NCBI GenBank assembly: GCA_016198605.1 | Contig: JACQIG010000012.1 | Coordinates: 1-9,637, forward strand | Origin: Candidatus Aenigmatarchaeota archaeon | GTDB lineage: Archaea; Aenigmatarchaeota; Aenigmatarchaeia; QMZP01 | Length of the DNA stretch: 9,637 nt | Reading direction: 5' to 3' | Part shown: one piece after another, positions 6,880 through 9,637 of the stretch | How the letters are laid out: the number at the start of each line of letters is the position of its first letter | Numbering within the stretch: position 1 is the stretch's first letter | Translations under genes and position numbers: made by a program | Notes under the pieces: model-generated | Told to the model about the DNA's origin: nothing | Seen by the model: the letters and a program-made list of their open reading frames with translations, nothing else | Databases searched by the model: none

Positions 6880-7397
6880 CTTCTATTATAATTGATCACA
6901 ACCGTGCCGCCCTCCCTGACGTTGTGCGCATCCGCCCACCCGGCATTCACTTCAACGACGTATTTCGCGGGGAATATGGAGCCGTATGTTTCGCAGGGGT
7001 CCCCCCCGCAAGGTTGTGCATTCCTCTTTATGCTGGCTATTTCCCCCGAGTGCCCGCCGGCGATGTTATCGCCGGACCTGCTGCCGGAGATGAATATCAT
7101 GTCCAGCGGTATCCTCGTGTCCTTCATCCAGAAATAAAGCACGGACTCTCCCTCAAAGACGAAAAGCATCCCGGAATTCTCCCCCAGGCTTGTCCTGTTC
7201 ATCAGGCCTCTGCGCCTCTCCTCAGGCTCGTCAGCTATTTCCACGAACACCGTATTGTTCCTCTCTTCACCATCCGTGGCCGAGACGAACGTCACCGAGT
7301 CCTGGAGGGTTTGCCTGGTTGAGAGGTAAGGGACAAGCAGGAGCAGGAACGTCGCCACTACCACAAGGCCTACCATGATGACCATGAAGCCCTTCAT
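6876..7397 (-). CDS. Membrane-anchored or exported DUF192 protein
   Basis: A 173-residue protein with an N-terminal hydrophobic segment (about 4-25) that acts as signal or anchor, followed by a DUF192 domain (about 49-172) outside the membrane. Visible family hallmarks: E60-x-x-x-GLMNR (60-68), S75-GMLFVFE, the F89-W-M-K-D-T-R-I-P-L-D-M-IF block (89-102), N126-A-x-P-C, and the final PAKYVVEVNAGWA (143-155). DUF192 proteins are widespread, small and of unknown biochemical function. Between the two central strands (about 104-118) there is a Gly/Ser-rich loop, SGSRSGDNIAGG, longer than usual. C130 and C135 could form a disulfide. The gene overlaps its convergent neighbour by 4 bp at the stops and is divergent from the 86-aa gene across 38 bp. 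Confidence 0.92.
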   Translation of the reverse strand: MKGFMVIMVGLVVVATFLLLLVPYLSTRQTLQDSVTFVSATDGEERNNTVFVEIADEPEERRRGLMNRTSLGENSGMLFVFEGESVLYFWMKDTRIPLDMIFISGSRSGDNIAGGHSGEIASIKRNAQPCGGDPCETYGSIFPAKYVVEVNAGWADAHNVREGGTVVINYNRS

Positions 7398-7403
7398 ATA
7401 ATC

Positions 7404-7411
7404 TTTATTTA
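7404..7411 (+). promoter_or_regulatory. TATA-like element for the 86-aa gene
   Basis: TTTATTTA is centred about 28 bp before the ATG at 7436, with no Shine-Dalgarno between them, which fits a leaderless or nearly leaderless start. A small palindrome CTCTT-AAG-AAGAG (7420-7432) lies between this box and the start codon. The divergent DUF192 gene has no clear TATA box of its own in the 38-bp gap. Confidence 0.5.
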
Positions 7412-7435
7412 TTCCTTTACTCTTAAGAAGAGCCT

Positions 7436-7696
7436 ATGCCAGTCCATGTTTATTCATACGGCCCTGTACTGAACCAGGGCTTGGAAGTCATAAGGGAATT
7501 TGTCGGCAACAACAAAAGACATGCCAGCATGCATACGGGTATCAGCGGCACTGATGAGTATCAGAAATACCTGACAGCGATGGCACATGCTGTTGGAGTG
7601 GTAAAGGATTCAGGCCGACTTTGCTTGCATGCAATAAGCACAAAGCAAAACATTTTTCTCCGCGGTAAACGTTTATATACCGAGTCAGAGAAATAA
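7436..7696 (+). CDS. Unrecognised 86-aa protein
   Basis: A short soluble protein starting MPVHVYSYGPVLNQGLEVI and ending in a basic tail (RGKRLYTESEK). No family, signal peptide or membrane helix is recognised. Support for a real gene is a TATA-like box at the right distance and a start directly after the DUF192 promoter gap. Its few Arg codons (AGG, AGA, CGA, CGC, CGT) do not show the AGG preference of the larger genes, as with the 148-aa orphan nearby. Its last 25 bases contain a strong TATA box for whatever lies downstream, so the 3' part has a double role or the ORF is spurious. Confidence 0.5.
   Translation: MPVHVYSYGPVLNQGLEVIREFVGNNKRHASMHTGISGTDEYQKYLTAMAHAVGVVKDSGRLCLHAISTKQNIFLRGKRLYTESEK
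7672..7679 (+). promoter_or_regulatory. Strong TATA box TTTATATA inside the end of the 86-aa ORF
   Basis: TTTATATA is the best TATA match on the plus strand in this part of the window, preceded by purine-containing CGGTAAACG, which could act as the BRE. Transcription would start around 7701-7703, just beyond the 86-aa stop codon, and read into the structured region that ends at about 7935. Confidence 0.55.
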
Positions 7697-7813
7697 CATA
7701 TTATCACGCCTTCCTGAGAACAAGCTCTTAACTGCCGACTTGATAAAATTTGCTCAAGTCGGACTTTGAGTTAATTTTGTAATGACCTTGGCAGGCGGAA
7801 AGGGGAGATTAAT

Positions 7814-7852
7814 ATGGCAGCAAGAAGGAAATCAAGAAGGGAAAAGAGATAA
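7814..7852 (+). CDS. Twelve-residue basic micro-ORF
   Basis: ATG followed by 11 codons and TAA gives MAARRKSRREKR, with seven Arg/Lys residues. It is preceded by GGGGAG with a 6-base spacing, one of the better ribosome-binding sequences in the window. It could be a genuine micropeptide, a leader peptide, or the first codons of a small basic nucleic-acid-binding protein that has been truncated. The sequence after the stop does not continue such a protein in any frame. No function is proposed. Confidence 0.25.
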   Translation: MAARRKSRREKR

Positions 7853-7911
7853 ACTTCGGTGGAAGCCAAAGTTTAGGGCACAATGGCCTTGTCGCTCATT
7901 GTTCTTTTGTC

Positions 7912-7935
7912 ACACCTTTGGTGTTTTCTTTTTTA
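7912..7935 (+). terminator. Hairpin plus U-tract terminator
   Basis: ACACC-TTT-GGTGT (7912-7924) is followed at once by TTTTCTTTTTTA. The short stem and long U-rich tract would end plus-strand transcripts. The tract runs into the stop codon of the convergent macro-domain gene (7933-7935). Confidence 0.6.
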
Positions 7936-8409
7936 TTTCAATTCGCTTTCCAGTGCCCTGTATAATTCTTGGCCGTACGCCACAAAGACAACATCAATGC
8001 TGCATTTCCTTGCCTCTTCGACCATTATCATTGCCGCATCACCATAGCGAACTCCCCCAACGCCCGTCCCCATCCCAGGGATTGCTATTGACTTCAATTT
8101 ATGGGCCCTGGCGCATTCCAGCGCTGCGCGCATGGCCTTCCTGACGTTCTCCGGGGGTATCTTTTCAGCGGGCTTCTCCATGGTGGGTGCGTGGATAACA
8201 AACCTGCAGGGCAGTTTTCCTGATATGGTTATTACAGCTTCCCCGACCTTTATCGGCGCCTTATCCATTGCCTGCTGCTCTATTATATCCCCGCCAGATT
8301 TCTTGATTGCAAGCGCGACGCCCCCTCCCATGGTGCCATAAGAATTCGCCGGATTGACTATCGCATCGCACCTCTCCTTCGTAATGTCGCCTTTCTTGAC
8401 TGTTATCAT
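7933..8409 (-). CDS. Macro-domain (ADP-ribose-binding) protein
   Basis: A 158-residue stand-alone macro domain. These proteins bind ADP-ribose; some hydrolyse O-acetyl-ADP-ribose or remove ADP-ribose from proteins or nucleic acids. Visible motifs: G7-D-I-T10, D15-A-I-V-N19-P-A-N22, the G28-G-G-V-A loop (28-32), GEAVIT (56-61), and the phosphate loop G112-M-G-T-G-V-G-G119. Asn22 and the GGG loop, both expected in active hydrolases, are kept. No signal peptide, so cytosolic. The ATG is chosen because GGTGA lies five bases upstream, where it overlaps the stop of a 29-codon ORF; the two are probably translated together. No DarT-type toxin or sirtuin gene is in the window, so neither a DarTG role nor a deacetylation role is supported by context. 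It is convergent with the candidate RNA unit. Confidence 0.92.
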   Translation of the reverse strand: MITVKKGDITKERCDAIVNPANSYGTMGGGVALAIKKSGGDIIEQQAMDKAPIKVGEAVITISGKLPCRFVIHAPTMEKPAEKIPPENVRKAMRAALECARAHKLKSIAIPGMGTGVGGVRYGDAAMIMVEEARKCSIDVVFVAYGQELYRALESELK

Positions 8410-8413
8410 AGGC

Positions 8414-8503
8414 TCACCGCTCCAAGTTTTGCATTCCCATCAGGTAGTTCTCATCGAATTCTGCTAAAAGCTGATTATTTCCTCTTATGGCTTCCCTGAG
8501 CAT
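8414..8503 (-). CDS. 29-aa small ORF coupled to the macro-domain gene
   Basis: ATG at 8503 opens a 29-codon frame reading MLREAIRGNNQLLAEFDENY and ending YLMGMQNLER, which looks like an ordinary amphipathic, helical protein sequence. Its TGA lies four bases before the macro-domain ATG and overlaps that gene's GGTGA ribosome-binding sequence, typical of translationally coupled genes. A TATATAT box lies about 45 bp upstream. Just upstream, in another frame, ATG 8531 opens MDLFHEICM..., and joining the two frames would give a slightly longer, natural-looking protein. A frameshift in an originally longer gene is therefore possible. No family is recognised. Confidence 0.45.
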   Translation of the reverse strand: MLREAIRGNNQLLAEFDENYLMGMQNLER

Positions 8504-8544
8504 TCATGCAGATTTCATGGAAAAGATCCATATTTACTGGACCC

Positions 8545-8551
8545 ATATATA
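8545..8551 (-). promoter_or_regulatory. TATA box for the small ORF and macro-domain unit
   Basis: TATATAT on the minus strand lies between the stop of the Cys-rich gene (8565) and the 29-codon ORF (8503). The expected start of transcription is about 8522, giving a leader of about 19 nt. Confidence 0.45.
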
Positions 8552-8564
8552 CCGCCATAGTATC

Positions 8565-8870
8565 TCATTGTTTGACACATCTCCCCAATTCGTCCGCCAC
8601 CTGCCCGGAAAGCCTGCATGTGTAGCCTGGCGGGCAGCGGTAGCCTGCTATGCCTCCGCACTCGCATTGCGGGACGCAGACCTTGGTGCATGCCGTCCCT
8701 GGGGGTTCCCCTGTGCATGCGGAGCCGCACTCATTCCAGTTCCCGCCTGCCCTGACGCACTCAATCCTGTAGGCATCAGGGTCTGTCTTCCCGGGCTTCA
8801 CAAAGACCAGGGCCGGCACTATAAGGAAAAGCAGGAGGATGAATATCAGGATAAAAAACATGGCCTTCAT
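8565..8870 (-). CDS. Membrane-anchored cysteine-rich small protein
   Basis: A 101-residue protein with an N-terminal hydrophobic helix (about 3-24, FFILIFILLLFLIVPALVF), which is a signal anchor or uncleaved signal, and a small extracellular domain with ten cysteines in about 65 residues. The pattern runs EC-VRAGG-NWNEC, SAC, TAC, KVC, PQCEC, RCPPGYTC and GRC, and the even number suggests five disulfides. It recalls trypsin-inhibitor-like or other knottin-type Cys-rich domains, but I cannot assign a family. The ATG at 8870 is chosen because a TATA box lies about 25 bp upstream, inside the end of the preceding gene, suggesting a leaderless mRNA of its own. Together with the MopE-repeat and DUF192 proteins it adds to the surface proteins of the region. 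Confidence 0.7.
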   Translation of the reverse strand: MKAMFFILIFILLLFLIVPALVFVKPGKTDPDAYRIECVRAGGNWNECGSACTGEPPGTACTKVCVPQCECGGIAGYRCPPGYTCRLSGQVADELGRCVKQ

Positions 8871-8879
8871 GTTCTAATG

Positions 8880-9290
8880 TTATACCAACTTAGATAAATA
8901 TCCCGGGCTCTTCAACCCTTTTTCATAGCCCCTATCAAATATCCCCACCTTATCGGGGTGGCAGGCTTCCAGGTATCCCCTCAGCCTGCCTGCGAAGAAT
9001 GCCATTTGCAGGTAGGGGCATTCCGCCTCAATCTCATCATTGAGCTCCTGCATGATGTCTAAAAGGAAGATGTCCTCCCCAGCCGGAGCCCATTCTTTCA
9101 ACTCCCTTCCCCTTTGCATGCCTAAGGCCATGCTGTTTTGATAACCCTCTATTATGTCATTCTCCGCTACCCTCTTCACGCTCGCTTCCAGGCTACCTGC
9201 ATACGCTGCGATTGAGGCTATCCCGGCCTCGCCTGCGCTGACCATTCCTCCTGTAGAGGCCCCCATATAATCCACGGTTGTATATTCCAT
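8880..9290 (-). CDS. Unrecognised 136-aa protein, second of a coupled pair
   Basis: I recognise no family. The N-terminal 40 residues are rich in Gly, Ala and Ser (MGASTGGMVSAGEAGIASIA), and the rest is charged and probably helical (about 45-125), with an acidic stretch around ELNDEIEAEC. No clear membrane helix or signal is seen. The start ATG lies one base after the TGA of the upstream small gene (TGATATG), which is strong evidence for translational coupling. The last 20 bases hold the TATA box of the next gene, with 9 bp between the stop and that gene's ATG. Confidence 0.65.
   Translation of the reverse strand: MEYTTVDYMGASTGGMVSAGEAGIASIAAYAGSLEASVKRVAENDIIEGYQNSMALGMQRGRELKEWAPAGEDIFLLDIMQELNDEIEAECPYLQMAFFAGRLRGYLEACHPDKVGIFDRGYEKGLKSPGYLSKLV
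8891..8900 (-). promoter_or_regulatory. TATA box of the Cys-rich gene, inside the upstream ORF
   Basis: The minus-strand TATTTATCTA is centred 25.5 bp before the ATG at 8870, so transcription should start at or near the start codon. It overlaps the last codons of the 136-aa gene, allowing the Cys-rich gene to be expressed separately from the upstream pair. Confidence 0.6.
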
Positions 9291-9291
9291 A

Positions 9292-9540
9292 TCAATAGCC
9301 CTTTACCTTAACCCTTGCACTTTCCTTGTTATAAACCTCCTGCAGGTCATTGAGCGTCCTTTCCCAGAGGGCGTCATCTGCAATTATATAGCCGGCAGCC
9401 TGTTGCTGCCCTCCAGGGTCCTGAATGTGTATGCCAGGCCTGAGCCCACCTTCCTCTCCGGCTGCACGGAGCAGGAAAGCCCCGCTGCCGCGCCTAAAAG
9501 GCATCCCAGCATGCTGGTTCTGTATCCCATATTGCCTCAT
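9292..9540 (-). CDS. Unrecognised 82-aa protein, first of a coupled pair
   Basis: The frame ending at TGA 9292 stays open beyond 9540, but the TTTATAAA box at 9574-9581 lies inside that extension. The ATG at 9540 (MRQYGIQNQHAGMPFRR) is therefore the likely start, giving 82 residues. The C-terminal half (ADDALWERTLNDLQEVYNKE) looks convincingly protein-like and helical; the N-terminal half is Gly- and Gln-rich and less sure. A competing 48-residue frame (9384-9530) overlaps that half and begins with a hydrophobic stretch, so a frameshift or a different N-terminus is possible. The gene is coupled to the next one by a single-base gap. No function can be given. Confidence 0.5.
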   Translation of the reverse strand: MRQYGIQNQHAGMPFRRGSGAFLLRAAGEEGGLRPGIHIQDPGGQQQAAGYIIADDALWERTLNDLQEVYNKESARVKVKGY

Positions 9541-9573
9541 TCCATTTTTATTATTAACTATATGGTGACTACT

Positions 9574-9581
9574 TTTATAAA
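9574..9581 (-). promoter_or_regulatory. TATA box TTTATAAA for the 82-aa/136-aa pair
   Basis: A palindromic TTTATAAA identical to the box at 6403-6410. On the minus strand it predicts a transcription start near 9551, giving a leader of about 11 nt before ATG 9540. A stray ATG-GAA-TGA in that leader (9545-9537) is out of frame and overlaps the chosen start codon. The remaining bases to the window end show no gene I can support. Confidence 0.65.
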
Positions 9582-9637
9582 TACCCCCACACACCTCACT
9601 TGGGGCTCCAATTCTCACTTTTGGGTTTTGGTGTTCC

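Larger units (their letters stand above)
7702..7935 (+). ncRNA. Candidate structured RNA or regulatory leader
   Basis: No substantial coding region is convincing here, but the stretch has a transcription unit's parts: a TATA box at 7672, several stems and a U-rich end. Stem 1 is a perfect 9-bp helix (CCGACTTGA at 7735-7743 with TCAAGTCGG at 7754-7762, 10-nt loop), extended outward by TTAACT/AGTTAA (7728-7733 with 7769-7774). CGCCT (7707-7711) can pair with AGGCG (7793-7797) and enclose it. Stem 2 is AAACTTCGG/CCAAAGTTT (7851-7859 with 7866-7874, one mismatch). A third, bulged stem is at 7878-7895. It matches no RNA I recognise: SRP RNA, RNase P RNA and common riboswitch signatures are absent. 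Alternatives are a leader for the 12-codon ORF at 7814 or the remains of a decayed gene. Confidence 0.4.

Noticed and set aside
7782..8144. A 120-codon plus-strand ORF from the structured region into the macro gene
   Set aside because: It runs through the terminator U-tract and antisense to the macro domain, with no family features.
7933..8503. Macro domain plus small ORF as a DarTG-like toxin-antitoxin system
   Set aside because: The partner is only 29 codons and there is no DarT-like ADP-ribosyltransferase nearby.
8515..8568. A 17-codon minus frame (MRYYGGIYGSSKYGSFP) whose ATG overlaps the Cys-rich gene's stop
   Set aside because: It spans the TATATAT box, and its Gly/Tyr content simply reflects the promoter sequence; the ATGA overlap alone is weak evidence.
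8487..8897. A 136-codon plus-strand ORF over the Cys-rich gene
   Set aside because: It is the antisense of a ten-cysteine gene that has a signal anchor and a correctly spaced TATA box.
9596..9637. Short minus-strand open frame running in from the window edge (13 codons)
   Set aside because: It could be the tail of a gene outside the window, but it is too short to distinguish from chance.

Overview
The window looks like chromosomal DNA of an archaeon, most likely a DPANN-type or similar small-genome lineage. The evidence is: (i) several genes have a TATTTATA/TTTATAAA-type TATA box about 25-28 bp before the start codon and almost no 5' leader, which is the archaeal leaderless pattern; (ii) one protein begins with an archaeal type IV pilin leader (MKGLTPIIAV...); (iii) arginine is mostly AGG and T-rich tracts follow several stops; (iv) the macro-domain and thioredoxin-reductase-like proteins read like archaeal family members. 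The phylum cannot be fixed from this stretch alone.

Layout. 1-1420: a divergent pair around a ~40 bp AT-rich promoter, with a pterin-4a-carbinolamine dehydratase (-) and a GcvT/YgfZ-family folate-binding protein (+). 1460-5382: two cell-surface genes (+). The first encodes a very large secreted, C-terminally anchored protein with a DNRLRE-like N-domain and eight acidic CxxxDxxCxGxxD (MopE-type) metal-binding motifs. The second encodes a pilin-leader protein with a LamG-like lectin domain in its middle. 5387-6373: a thioredoxin-reductase-like flavoprotein (-), convergent with the previous gene. 6374-6432: a compact divergent promoter holding one TATA box and a perfect 7-3-7 palindrome. 6433-6879: an unrecognised 148-aa protein. 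6876-7397: an exported or membrane-anchored DUF192 protein (-). 7436-7696: an unrecognised 86-aa protein. 7697-7932: a stretch without a convincing gene, but with its own TATA box, several hairpins, a 12-codon basic micro-ORF and a terminator-like end. It is the best candidate for something undescribed here. 7933-8503: a macro-domain protein preceded by a 29-codon ORF that appears translationally coupled to it (-). 8565-9540: three small minus-strand genes, namely an anchored cysteine-rich protein and a tightly coupled pair of orphans.

How it fits together. Four proteins are predicted to be secreted or membrane-anchored: the MopE-repeat protein, the pilin/LamG protein, the DUF192 protein and the Cys-rich protein. 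This suggests a region contributing to the cell surface, possibly adhesion or contact with a host or partner cell (inference). The flavoprotein, with a CxxC redox centre, and the YgfZ-like protein could support thiol or Fe-S chemistry. The macro-domain protein handles ADP-ribose-type ligands. I saw no tRNA, rRNA, insertion sequence, integrase or CRISPR array.
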